Of a stretch of DNA of 64,000 nt, positions 45,468-53,435 are shown piece after piece. The translations under genes and the position numbers were made by a program. The stretch's first letter is position 1, and the number at the start of each line of letters is the position of its first letter. Origin of the DNA: Thalassovita litoralis. Its GTDB lineage: Bacteria > Pseudomonadota > Alphaproteobacteria > Rhodobacterales > Rhodobacteraceae. The stretch is from positions 148,875-212,874 of the forward strand of contig NZ_FXTO01000004.1 of NCBI RefSeq assembly GCF_900182725.1, given 5' to 3'. The notes beneath the pieces were generated by a model. The model saw only the letters and a program-made list of their open reading frames with translations. It had not been told where the DNA came from and made no database searches.

Positions 45468-46381
45468 TGAAACTGCCCCTGACCCTGTCCCCCGATGTTG
45501 CGGCCGCGCTGGCCGAAAATCGCCCTGTTGTGGCGTTGGAAAGCACCATCATCACCCACGGAATGCCGTGGCCGCAGAATTATGAAACCGCCAAGGCCGT
45601 CGAAGGTATGGTCAGCGATATGGGCGCAACCCCGGCCACGATTGCCGTCCTGAACGGTGTGCTGCATGTGGGGCTGACGGATGAGCAGCTTTCGCAACTG
45701 GCGCAGGCGGAAAACGTCGCCAAACTGTCCCGCGCCGATCTGGCGGCCTGTCTGGCGATGGGCGGCACCGGGGCCACCACCGTGGCATCCACCATGATCG
45801 CGGCGGCGCTGGCGGGGATTTCGGTTTTCGCCACCGGCGGTATCGGCGGGGTTCACAAAGGGGCCGAAGACAGTTTTGACATTTCCGCGGATCTACAAGA
45901 ACTGGCCCAGACCCCTGTCACGGTGGTTGCCGCCGGGGCCAAGGCCATTTTGGACGTGCCCAAAACGCTGGAGGTGCTGGAAACCCTTGGCGTGCCGGTC
46001 ATCGCCTATGGGCAAGACAGTTTCCCGGCGTTCTGGTCTGCATCGTCCCCGCTCAAAGCCCCGTTGCGCATGGATCAGCCGGATCAGATCGCCCGCGCCC
46101 ATGTGATGCGGGCGGCGCTGGGACTGCCCGGCGGGCAGTTGGTGGCCAATCCGATCCCCGCAGATCATGAAATCCCGCCCGCTGAAATGAACCCCATCAT
46201 TGCCGAAGCCACCGCCAACGCCGCCGAACTGGGGATCACCGGCAAAGAGGTCACGCCGTTTCTGTTGCGCCGGATTTACGATCTGACCGGGGGACGGTCG
46301 CTTAGCGCCAATATCGCGCTGGTTCTGAACAACGCTGCACTGGCCGCGCGGATTGCCGCCGATATGGTCAAACTTCGGTGA
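45464..46381 (+). CDS. psuG: pseudouridine-5'-phosphate glycosidase
   Basis: Splits pseudouridine 5'-phosphate into uracil and ribose 5-phosphate. 305 residues. Diagnostic blocks: VVALESTIITHGMPWPQNYE, GGTGATTVASTM, FATGGIGGVHKGAE and the Lys-containing GAKAILDVPKTLEVLETLGV. Coupled to psuK. Together they recycle pseudouridine from RNA turnover. No dedicated transporter is adjacent. Confidence 0.96.
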   Translation: MMKLPLTLSPDVAAALAENRPVVALESTIITHGMPWPQNYETAKAVEGMVSDMGATPATIAVLNGVLHVGLTDEQLSQLAQAENVAKLSRADLAACLAMGGTGATTVASTMIAAALAGISVFATGGIGGVHKGAEDSFDISADLQELAQTPVTVVAAGAKAILDVPKTLEVLETLGVPVIAYGQDSFPAFWSASSPLKAPLRMDQPDQIARAHVMRAALGLPGGQLVANPIPADHEIPPAEMNPIIAEATANAAELGITGKEVTPFLLRRIYDLTGGRSLSANIALVLNNAALAARIAADMVKLR

Positions 46382-46480
46382 CAGCCCCGCGCAAGGTGCC
46401 GACGCCCATTGTGACGTTGCGGTAAACCACTTACATAGCGCTAACACAGCCCCTTGTGGCCCCTTGCGTGGACCCCGACT

Positions 46481-47188
46481 ATGAATACGCCCTTCGACGA
46501 AGATCACATTCCGCACCGCCGTCCGGGGCTGTTTGCCCGGCTGCGCTCCAGCTTCCTGACGGGGTTGGTGGTGATCGCGCCGGTGGGGCTGACGATCTGG
46601 CTGGTCTGGACGCTGATGGGCTGGGTGGACAGCGTGGTGCTGCCGCTGGTGCCTGAACGGTTCCAGCCCGAAGAATATATCGGCATCAACCTGCGCGGTG
46701 TCGGTATTATCTTTGGCATCGTCTTTACCATCATCATCGGCTGGGTCGCCAAGGGGTTGTTGGGGCGTTCACTGATCCGTTGGGGGGAATCGCTGGTGGA
46801 TCGGATGCCTGTGGTGCGCTCGATCTATTCGGGGGCGAAACAGATCGCCGAAACCGTCTTTGCCCAATCCGAGCGCAGCTTTGAAAAGGCCTGTTTGGTC
46901 GAATACCCGCGCAAGGGCATCTGGGCCATCGGGTTCGTATCCACGCAGGCAAAGGGCGAAATTTCCCGCCGCGCCCCGACCGACGATACGCTGATGAGCA
47001 TCTTTGTCCCGACCACACCGAACCCCACATCGGGGTTTCTGCTGTATTTCCCGAAATCCGATGTGATCGAACTGGATATGACCGTGGAAGACGCAGCCAA
47101 ACTGGTGATTTCCGCCGGGCTGGTTTACCCCACCGCGAAAGAGGCGCAAACCGCAGTCGAAGAACAGGCCCATAAACGGCGGAAATAA
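46481..47188 (+). CDS. DUF502 family membrane protein
   Basis: 235 residues from the ATG at 46481. Two hydrophobic spans near the N terminus (FLTGLVVIAPVGLTIWLVW and GVGIIFGIVFTIIIGWVAKG), then a soluble C-terminal domain with MPVVRSIYSGAKQIAETVF and VPTTPNPTSGFLLYFPKSDV, the conserved DUF502 blocks. Function unknown in bacteria. It lies alone between psuG and the convergent patatin gene, 8 bp from its stop. Confidence 0.9.
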   Translation: MNTPFDEDHIPHRRPGLFARLRSSFLTGLVVIAPVGLTIWLVWTLMGWVDSVVLPLVPERFQPEEYIGINLRGVGIIFGIVFTIIIGWVAKGLLGRSLIRWGESLVDRMPVVRSIYSGAKQIAETVFAQSERSFEKACLVEYPRKGIWAIGFVSTQAKGEISRRAPTDDTLMSIFVPTTPNPTSGFLLYFPKSDVIELDMTVEDAAKLVISAGLVYPTAKEAQTAVEEQAHKRRK

Positions 47189-47196
47189 CCCCCGCA

Positions 47197-48237
47197 CTAC
47201 AAGAACATCGCGTCCAGATCCACGCTGCTGCGCGCGTTCAGATCCCCCTTGTGATCTCGCAAAAACGCCTCGGCGGCATTCCGTCCGGCCATTTTCATGC
47301 GCACCAACAGGAACGGGCTGGGGACCAGCTTTGTTGTCACGGATAATTCCGTCATCAGTGCGTCATCGGCAATCATGTGGATGTTGATATTCTTCATCCC
47401 GTCCAGATTGCGATCCCACGCGCGGCGCATCTGCTGCGCGTAGGAAATCACCCGCAATTCCCGCAACAGGGACGAGTTGAAACTGATCTCGTTAATCCGG
47501 TTCTGAATTTGCTGCGGCGTCATCGGGACGTCTGCCCGCTCCAGCGGGTTGATATTCACGATCAGGATGTCTTCGGGATACTCCTGCCCAAACAACGGAA
47601 ACAGCGCCGGGTTGCCGGTATAGCCCCCGTCCCAAAATGCCTCGCGCTGGCCGGTCTGCGGGTCGTCGATTTCCACCGCCTTGAACAGCGTCGGCAAACA
47701 GGTCGAGGCCAGCAACACCTCGGCTGACATTTCATCACCGGAAAACACCCGGATACGCCCGGTTCGTACATTGGTTGCGCCAATGAACAGGCACGGCCCT
47801 TCGCGGGCGCAGACCTTCTCATATTCAAAGGCTTCTGCGATTTGCCGCAGCGGGTTTTGGTAAAACGGCCCCAACGCATAGGGCGATGACAGCCGCGATA
47901 CCGTATCGGCAAAGGTAAACGGCAGCGAATATTCCAGCGCCGTGTTCATCAACCCGGTGGTGTCTGGCATCAATCCGGCCAGCCAAGTGGTCATGCGCAT
48001 ATCATGCACGGCCCCCAGCTTGCCCCATAGCCAATCCAGCTTGGCCCGCGCCCCTTCGGCGCCGCCTTCGATCCAGCCGGATTTCAGCGCTGCGCCGTTC
48101 ATTGCCCCGGCCGATGTGCCGGAAATTGCCGCGATTTCCAGATCCTCTTCTTCCAGAAGCCGATCCAGAACACCCCAAGTAAAGGCACCATGCGCCCCGC
48201 CGCCCTGCAATGCCAGATTAATACGTTTCTTGGCCAA
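47197..48237 (-). CDS. patatin-like phospholipase
   Basis: 346 residues. Oxyanion loop QGGGAHGAF (11-19), nucleophile elbow GTSAG with Ser42, and the dyad Asp in FWDGGYTGN. There is no signal peptide, so it is cytoplasmic or secreted by another route. The start is a TTG at 48237, with GGG-rich sequence upstream; no ATG lies before the oxyanion loop. It is followed upstream by 3-hydroxybutyrate dehydrogenase on the same strand, so a role in lipid or polyhydroxybutyrate turnover is plausible but unproven. Confidence 0.88.
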   Translation of the reverse strand: MAKKRINLALQGGGAHGAFTWGVLDRLLEEEDLEIAAISGTSAGAMNGAALKSGWIEGGAEGARAKLDWLWGKLGAVHDMRMTTWLAGLMPDTTGLMNTALEYSLPFTFADTVSRLSSPYALGPFYQNPLRQIAEAFEYEKVCAREGPCLFIGATNVRTGRIRVFSGDEMSAEVLLASTCLPTLFKAVEIDDPQTGQREAFWDGGYTGNPALFPLFGQEYPEDILIVNINPLERADVPMTPQQIQNRINEISFNSSLLRELRVISYAQQMRRAWDRNLDGMKNINIHMIADDALMTELSVTTKLVPSPFLLVRMKMAGRNAAEAFLRDHKGDLNARSSVDLDAMFL

Positions 48238-48303
48238 ACCGCCCTACCCTTTTACCATGCTCTGTCGGGCGGCCACAAACCGCCCAACAGTTCGTTTCAC
48301 CGT

Positions 48304-49077
48304 TTACAGTGCGGTCCAGCCGCCATCCACGCTGATCGTGGTGCCGGTGATTTGCGCGGCGGCATCTGAACACAGAAACACCGTGGTGCCGCCCAACTGT
48401 TCGACCGTGGCGAATTGCTTCGAGGGTTGCCGCTCCAGCAGCACCTTTTCCACCACTTCGTCGCGGCTCATGTTGTATTTCGCCATCGTGTCGGGGATTT
48501 GCGCCTCGACCAGCGGGGTTGCGACATAGCCGGGGCAGATCGCGTTACAGGTGATCGGTTCGCGTGCGGTTTCCAACGCCGTGACCTTGGTCAGGCCCAC
48601 CACACCATGTTTCGCCGCCACATAGGCGGATTTGAACGGGCTGGCCGTCAGCCCGTGGGCGCTGGCGATATTGACCACCCGGCCCCACCCGGCGGCCCGC
48701 ATTTTCGGCAGTGCCGCTGCCGTGGTGTGAAAGGCCGAATTCATATTGATCGCGATGATCGCATTCCACTTATCGACCGGGAATTCATCAATCGGGGCCA
48801 CATGCTGAATCCCGGCGTTGTTCACCAGAATATCGCAGGCTCCGGCTTGTTCGATCAGCGCACGGCATTCATCGCCATTGGACATGTCGGCCTTTACATA
48901 TTTGGCGTCTACACCAAATTCAGCGGCGATTTCGGCAGCCAGCGCATGATCTTCGTTCCGGTCGGTAAAAGAGTTCAGCACCACATTGGCCCCCGCCCGC
49001 GCCAGTTCCCGCGCCACGCCCAGCCCGATGCCCGAATTCGATCCGGTGATCACAGCGGTTTTACCAGTCAGCGACAT
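48304..49077 (-). CDS. D-3-hydroxybutyrate dehydrogenase
   Basis: Short-chain dehydrogenase, 257 residues, converting 3-hydroxybutyrate and acetoacetate with NAD. Cofactor loop GSNSGIGLGVA, NNAGIQHV, catalytic Ser in NIASAHG and YVAAKHG (Tyr-x3-Lys), and the C terminus AQITGTTISVDGGWTAL. The block HVAPIDEFPVDKWNAIIAIN is typical of HBDH. GAGGAG precedes the ATG at 49077. Probably cotranscribed with the patatin gene. Confidence 0.9.
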   Translation of the reverse strand: MSLTGKTAVITGSNSGIGLGVARELARAGANVVLNSFTDRNEDHALAAEIAAEFGVDAKYVKADMSNGDECRALIEQAGACDILVNNAGIQHVAPIDEFPVDKWNAIIAINMNSAFHTTAAALPKMRAAGWGRVVNIASAHGLTASPFKSAYVAAKHGVVGLTKVTALETAREPITCNAICPGYVATPLVEAQIPDTMAKYNMSRDEVVEKVLLERQPSKQFATVEQLGGTTVFLCSDAAAQITGTTISVDGGWTAL

Positions 49078-49095
49078 ATGCCTACTCCTCTTTCT

Positions 49096-49107
49096 TTGCA
49101 CTTGCAG
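49096..49107. promoter_or_regulatory. possible PhaR-type site
   Basis: TTGC-ACTT-GCAG resembles the CTGC-N3/4-GCAG site reported for the polyhydroxybutyrate regulator PhaR. It lies 19 bp upstream of the hydroxybutyrate dehydrogenase start. Confidence 0.3.
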
Positions 49108-49168
49108 CATTACAAACGCAAATAGCACGAACCGTCAAACAGTGGGGAAAAATTTCCATGCGTGTAAA

Positions 49169-49183
49169 CCCGTATACTACGGG
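49169..49183. promoter_or_regulatory. 15-bp palindrome
   Basis: CCCGTA-TAC-TACGGG, perfect, in the promoter region between the hydroxybutyrate dehydrogenase start and the end of the HerA-like gene. It looks like an operator; protein unknown. Confidence 0.4.
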
Positions 49184-49200
49184 AATAGGCCATAGCTGAC

Positions 49201-49229
49201 GCGCCGGGCAGCAGGCCGCGCCCGGCGCT
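49201..49229 (-). terminator. GC-rich hairpin after the HerA-like gene
   Basis: GCGCCGGGC and GCCCGGCGC, nine pairs around an 11-base loop, 24 bp after the stop. No T-run on the minus strand. Confidence 0.55.
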
Positions 49230-49252
49230 TTCATTGCACGGCCTTGTGGGAG

Positions 49253-50803
49253 TTAGCGCCCCTTGAACAGGCTGCCCAGAATGCCGCGCACGATGCGGCG
49301 GCCCGTGGTGCCTTTCAGTTCCTTGATCAGCGCCTTGCCCAAGGCCTCGCCCATCGTGTCGCCGCGCGAATTGCTGCGGGTTGTGCGCGAACTGGACCGC
49401 GTGACGCGAGTGCCGGAATAGCGGCGGGCGGATTTATATTCGCGTTCGGCGGCCTCGGCTTCGGCTTCGCGGCGCTCTGCCTCCTCGGCGGCTTTTGCGG
49501 CATCCTGCGCCCGCTGTGTCAGAATTTCATAAGCCGAATGCCGATCCTGTAGCGTTTCATATTTCCCGGCGATGGGGGATGTATCAATCAGCGCCCGCCG
49601 CTGGGCCGGATCAATCGGCCCAAGCTGTGACGACGGGGGGCGGATCAGGGTGCGTTCCACCACCCCCGGCACGCCCTTTTTTTCCAGAAAGGATGTCACT
49701 GCCTCGCCCACGCCGACCTCTCGGATGGCCTGTTCCGTATCAAAGCGCGGATTGTCCCGATAGGTTTCCGCCGCCATGCGCAGTTCCTTGCGGTCCTTTG
49801 CGGTAAAGGCGCGCAGCGCGTGCTGCACCCGGTTGCCCAACTGTCCCAGAATATCCTCGGGGACATCGGCGGGGTTTTGGGTGATGAAATAGACCCCGAC
49901 CCCTTTGGATCGGATCAGGCGGGCGACCTGTTCCACCTTGTCGACCAGCGCCTTGGGCGCGTCGTCAAACAGCAGGTGCGCCTCGTCAAAGAAGAAGACC
50001 AGCTTGGGTTTGTCGGGATCGCCCACTTCGGGCAGTTCCTCGAACAGTTCTGACAGCAGCCACAGCAGGAAGGTGGCATATAGCCTGGGCGAGGCCATCA
50101 ACTTATCCGCCGCCAGAATATTGATCCGCCCGCGCCCATCGGGGTCGGTGCGCATGATGTCCGCCAGTTCCAGCGCGGGCTCCCCGAACAATTGCGTGGC
50201 GCCCTGATTTTCCAGCACCATCAGGCGGCGCTGAATGGCCCCGATCGAGGCGGGGGAGATATTGCCATAACGCAAGGACAGTTCCGCCCGGTTTTCCCCC
50301 ATCCAGACCAGAAGCGCCTGTAAATCCTTCAGGTCCAGCAGCGCCAGCCCTTGTTCATCCGACAGGCGGAACGCGATGTTCAGAATGCCCTCTTGGGCTT
50401 CGGACAGTTCCAGAAGACGGCTAAGCAGCAACGGCCCCATTTCGGCCAGCGTGGTACGGACCGGGTGGCCCTGTTCGCCAAACATATCCCAGAAAGTGAC
50501 AGGAAAGGCCGAATAGCTGTAATCGCCCAATCCGATTTTGGTGGCGCGTTCACTAAAGGCCCCGTGCAGTTTGAACTGCTCCGACCCGGATCGTGCCAGC
50601 CCGGACAGGTCGCCCTTCACGTCCGACAGGAACACCGGAACGCTCGCCGCAGAAAATCCTTCGGCCATGATTTGCAGCGTTACCGTTTTCCCGGTCCCGG
50701 TGGCCCCGGCAATCAGCCCGTGCCGATTGGCATATTTCAGCAGTAATTTCTGCGAAGTGCCGTAATTTTCATCACCGCCACCGATAAAAATGGAATCCTG
50801 CAC
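49253..50803 (-). CDS. HerA-like / DUF853 ATPase
   Basis: 516 residues from a GTG at 50803 with GGGGG at the right distance; a TTG at 50815 would add four. Walker A GATGTGKT (33-40), Walker [17 protein letters not shown], and the [21 protein letters not shown] sensor segment place it in the HerA/VirB4-type helicase superfamily, DUF853 branch. A Ala/Glu-rich coiled coil (about 415-455) precedes a basic, Ser/Arg-rich tail. No partner nuclease (NurA) is present; function unknown. Confidence 0.9.
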   Translation of the reverse strand: MQDSIFIGGGDENYGTSQKLLLKYANRHGLIAGATGTGKTVTLQIMAEGFSAASVPVFLSDVKGDLSGLARSGSEQFKLHGAFSERATKIGLGDYSYSAFPVTFWDMFGEQGHPVRTTLAEMGPLLLSRLLELSEAQEGILNIAFRLSDEQGLALLDLKDLQALLVWMGENRAELSLRYGNISPASIGAIQRRLMVLENQGATQLFGEPALELADIMRTDPDGRGRINILAADKLMASPRLYATFLLWLLSELFEELPEVGDPDKPKLVFFFDEAHLLFDDAPKALVDKVEQVARLIRSKGVGVYFITQNPADVPEDILGQLGNRVQHALRAFTAKDRKELRMAAETYRDNPRFDTEQAIREVGVGEAVTSFLEKKGVPGVVERTLIRPPSSQLGPIDPAQRRALIDTSPIAGKYETLQDRHSAYEILTQRAQDAAKAAEEAERREAEAEAAEREYKSARRYSGTRVTRSSSRTTRSNSRGDTMGEALGKALIKELKGTTGRRIVRGILGSLFKGR

Positions 50804-50869
50804 AATCGCCCCCAAATTAATTTCACGGATGAAAATACACTCTTAACCCTTTTATGCCACTGTGAAATT

Positions 50870-50957
50870 TGTCCCCCGCGCATATGTCCTTCGGGTGCGG
50901 GGGCAGACTTCCTCCCTGTCAGACTGGCCGCGCTTTGATCAGCGCGGCCTTTTTTTG
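50870..50957 (+). ncRNA. candidate small RNA with C-rich seed
   Basis: A plus-strand hairpin CCCCCGC/GCGGGGG (50873-50903) is followed by a single-stranded stretch with CTTCCTCCCTGTCAG (50909-50923) and then a textbook terminator (GGCCGCGC/GCGCGGCC, seven T). The order hairpin, C-rich seed complementary to Shine-Dalgarno sequences, terminator with U-tail is that of many alphaproteobacterial trans-acting RNAs. There is no plus-strand gene upstream for the terminator to serve. The 5' end is uncertain. Confidence 0.45.
50926..50957 (+). terminator. strong intrinsic terminator without an upstream gene
   Basis: GGCCGCGC (50926-50933) and GCGCGGCC (50942-50949), then TTTTTTT. The gene to the left runs the other way. 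Confidence 0.85.
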
Positions 50958-50979
50958 TAACAAACCCTTGAAATGGCGG

Positions 50980-51008
50980 TTGACGCTTCCGTGTACTTGC
51001 CCTAGCGT
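50980..51008 (+). promoter_or_regulatory. sigma-70-like promoter
   Basis: TTGACG (50980-50985), 17-bp spacer, TAGCGT (51003-51008). A start near 51015 would give a transcript ending at the terminator at 51064-51085. Confidence 0.45.
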
Positions 51009-51013
51009 CCCTT

Positions 51014-51086
51014 TCAATGACTAAGTCGGCCGGTCCGACGGGGAGCAAAATAAAATGGAAAAGGGGACCATTCGGTCCCTTTTTCT
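51014..51086 (+). ncRNA. candidate short leader transcript upstream of ialB
   Basis: Hairpin GTCGG/CCGAC (51025-51039), then GGGGAGC, an ATG at 51055 and terminator GGGACC/GGTCCC (51064-51079) with five or more T. The ATG opens a 16-codon frame (MEKGTIRSLFLISPSG) that runs through the terminator to a TAA at 51103-51105. Either a small RNA or an attenuator/leader-peptide device for ialB 140 bp further on. Confidence 0.35.
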
Positions 51087-51243
51087 TATTTCACCCTCTG
51101 GGTAAGCGGGAAAAATCACACACTGACAATGGCTTGGCAGTTTTTCGCCCGCCCGGCACTGGTGTGCCGAAATTGTGTCCTGACAGTTGCGCCCCCGCGT
51201 GATAAGCCCGCCACAAACGAACCGCATGTAAAACGGGGAACCT

Positions 51244-51849
51244 ATGTTCAAACCTCTTACCACCCTGCCTTTTGCTCTGATGATGGCGCTGGCTGCCCCT
51301 TTGGCCGCCCAGCAGGCCGATGCTCCCAAAACCGAAGAAGCCAAACCGGCAGCCGATGCCGGGCTGGATATGGGGCAGGAAGTGAAAGACAGCGTTCAGC
51401 CCTATTTCCGCGAAGAATCCGGGGATTGGAAACTGGAATGTCTGAAAACCGGGCAAGATGTCGAACCCTGCCAATTGTTTCAGGCGGCGTTCGATGATCA
51501 GGGCAACCAACTGTCCAACATTCGCCTGTTCCGCCTGCCTGAAGGTGGTCCTGCGGTAGCCGGTGCCGTGATCGCAGTCCCGCTAGAGGTGCTGCTGACC
51601 GGGCAACTGACGCTGACGGTGGATGAGGGCAAAACCAAACGCTACCCCTTCTCGGTCTGTGATCCGCTGGGCTGTTATGCCCGGATCGGTCTGACCACCG
51701 AGGAGATCAGTGAACTGAAACGCGGTGCCAAAGCAACGATTCAGGTTGTGCCGTTTGTGGCCCCCAACGAACGGATGACTGTCACCCTGTCGCTGAAAGG
51801 ATTCACGGCCGGGTTCGACAAGATTACCCCGATTGAAATGCCGAACTGA
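51244..51849 (+). CDS. invasion-associated locus B (IalB) family protein
   Basis: 201 residues, periplasmic. Signal peptide FKPLTTLPFALMMALAAPLA, cleaved near residue 22 (AAQ). Then a Lys/Ala/Pro-rich linker and the IalB domain (about 50-195) with CLKTGQDVEPCQLFQA (a probable disulphide pair) and SVCDPLGCYARIGLT (second pair). The family is named from Bartonella, where it aids erythrocyte entry, but it is widespread in free-living alphaproteobacteria with unknown role. ATG at 51244. Confidence 0.88.
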   Translation: MFKPLTTLPFALMMALAAPLAAQQADAPKTEEAKPAADAGLDMGQEVKDSVQPYFREESGDWKLECLKTGQDVEPCQLFQAAFDDQGNQLSNIRLFRLPEGGPAVAGAVIAVPLEVLLTGQLTLTVDEGKTKRYPFSVCDPLGCYARIGLTTEEISELKRGAKATIQVVPFVAPNERMTVTLSLKGFTAGFDKITPIEMPN

Positions 51850-51886
51850 CGCAGCCACGCCGTTTCCCGGCTGTCCGCTGAAACAC

Positions 51887-51917
51887 AAAAGGCCCGCGTA
51901 ATGCGGGCCTTTTTTTC
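51887..51917. terminator. bidirectional terminator ialB / fabF
   Basis: AAAAGGCCCGC and GCGGGCCTTTT around GTAAT, with T-runs on the plus strand and A-run mirrored for the minus strand. It serves both convergent genes. Confidence 0.9.
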
Positions 51918-51937
51918 GTTTTCACCTGACGCGGAAT

Positions 51938-53146
51938 TTACACTTTGCGCAGCGCCAACACCGCATTCAGCCCACCAAAGGCAAAGGCATTGGACAGCGC
52001 GTATTCCACATTTGCCTGACGCGCTTCGTTTGGCACCACGTCCAGCGCACATTCGGGATCGAATTCTTCGTATCCGATGGTTGGTGCAATCACCCCGTCC
52101 CGTACCGCCATGATACAGGCCAGCAATTCCACAGCCCCCGTCGCCCCGATCAAATGCCCGTGCATAGCCTTGGTCGATGACATCATCAGCTTATCGGCGT
52201 GCCGCCCAAAGGCATCGGCCACCGCCGCGCATTCGGTTTTGTCATTGGCCGCCGTGCCAGTGCCATGCGCATTGATATAGCCGACCTGATCGGGATTGAT
52301 CCGCGCATCCGTCAACGCCCCGGAAATCGCCCGCGCGGCCCCCTGTTTCGATGGCATGACAATATCCGCCGCGTCCGAGGTCAGCGCGTACCCCACGACC
52401 TCGGCCAGAATTTCGGCCCCACGCGCTCGGGCGTGGTCGTAATCTTCAAAGACGAAAACCCCGGCCCCTTCGCCCTGCACCATACCATTGCGGTTGGCCG
52501 AAAACGGGCGACAGGCGTCCTTGGACATCACGCGCAGCCCTTCCCACGCCTTTACCCCGCCAAAGCATAGCATGGATTCCGATCCGCCCGTCACCATCGC
52601 CTTGGACATGCCAGAGCGCACCATTTGAAACGCCTGCGCCATTGCATGATTGGACGAGGCACAGGCCGTTGATACGGTAAACGATGGCCCCTTCAGGTTA
52701 TATTCCATGCTGACATGCGACGCAGCGGCGTTGTTCATCAGCTTCGGCACGACAAAGGGATGAACGCGGTTTTTTCCCTCTTCGTAAACGGTGCGGTAAT
52801 TGTCGTCCCATGTGGACACCCCGCCCCCGGCGGTTCCCAGCACCACGCCCGCGCGATTGGCCAGCTCGCCGCTGAATTCCAACCCGGATTGTGCCACCGC
52901 TTCCTTGGCGGCCATCAGGGTGAATTGGGTAAACCGATCATACAGCGTCATTTGCTGACGGTTGAAATGGCCCTCGGCCTCGAACCCTTTGACCTGACCG
53001 CCGATCTTGATCGCCAGCCGCTCGACATCGCGGAATTCCAGATCGGAAATGCCACAGCGCCCTTCGCGCATTGCTGCCAGCGTTTCGGGAACATTATGCC
53101 CCAGCGCGTTGATCGTGCCAGCCCCGGTGATGACAACACGGTTCAT
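51938..53146 (-). CDS. beta-ketoacyl-ACP synthase (FabF-like)
   Basis: 402 residues of thiolase fold. Catalytic triad Cys162 (VSTACASSNHA), His294 (NAHGTGTAAND) and His331 with Lys326 (KAMHGHLIGATG). It elongates acyl chains on ACP. It overlaps a dedicated ACP gene (ATGA) and is followed upstream by lpxD, which suggests it works in making lipid A acyl chains rather than in bulk fatty acid synthesis. It is distinct from the main FabF expected elsewhere in the genome. Confidence 0.9.
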   Translation of the reverse strand: MNRVVITGAGTINALGHNVPETLAAMREGRCGISDLEFRDVERLAIKIGGQVKGFEAEGHFNRQQMTLYDRFTQFTLMAAKEAVAQSGLEFSGELANRAGVVLGTAGGGVSTWDDNYRTVYEEGKNRVHPFVVPKLMNNAAASHVSMEYNLKGPSFTVSTACASSNHAMAQAFQMVRSGMSKAMVTGGSESMLCFGGVKAWEGLRVMSKDACRPFSANRNGMVQGEGAGVFVFEDYDHARARGAEILAEVVGYALTSDAADIVMPSKQGAARAISGALTDARINPDQVGYINAHGTGTAANDKTECAAVADAFGRHADKLMMSSTKAMHGHLIGATGAVELLACIMAVRDGVIAPTIGYEEFDPECALDVVPNEARQANVEYALSNAFAFGGLNAVLALRKV

Positions 53147-53403
53147 GCTGATTGCTCGGCCACCAGTTTTTCAATGCCCGCGATGATCGTCGCCACCGAG
53201 GAAATATCGAAATCGCTTTTTTCCGGTTCGTTGGCGTTGAACGGAATGGTGATATCGAACGACTCTTCGATGGCGAAGATGCTTTCCACCAGCCCCAAGC
53301 TGTCGATGCCCAGACTTTCCAGCGTGCTGTCCATAGATACGTCCGATGGTTCCAGCACAGCTTGTTCTGCGATGATTTCGATCACTTTGTCCTTGATGCT
53401 CAT
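53143..53403 (-). CDS. acyl carrier protein (AcpXL-like)
   Basis: 86 residues. The phosphopantetheine Ser35 is in LESLGIDSLGLVESIFAIEE. The FAIEESFDITIPFNANEPEK segment and the extended C-terminal helix differ from housekeeping AcpP (FAIEEEFxxxIPDEDAE) and resemble the special ACPs used for lipid A very long or secondary acyl chains in rhizobia. ATG at 53403. It overlaps the ketoacyl synthase gene, and lpxD is 32 bp upstream on the same strand. Confidence 0.88.
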   Translation of the reverse strand: MSIKDKVIEIIAEQAVLEPSDVSMDSTLESLGIDSLGLVESIFAIEESFDITIPFNANEPEKSDFDISSVATIIAGIEKLVAEQSA

Positions 53404-53435
53404 GATCCCGGCCCTTCCCTCGTGATGAGGCTTAA

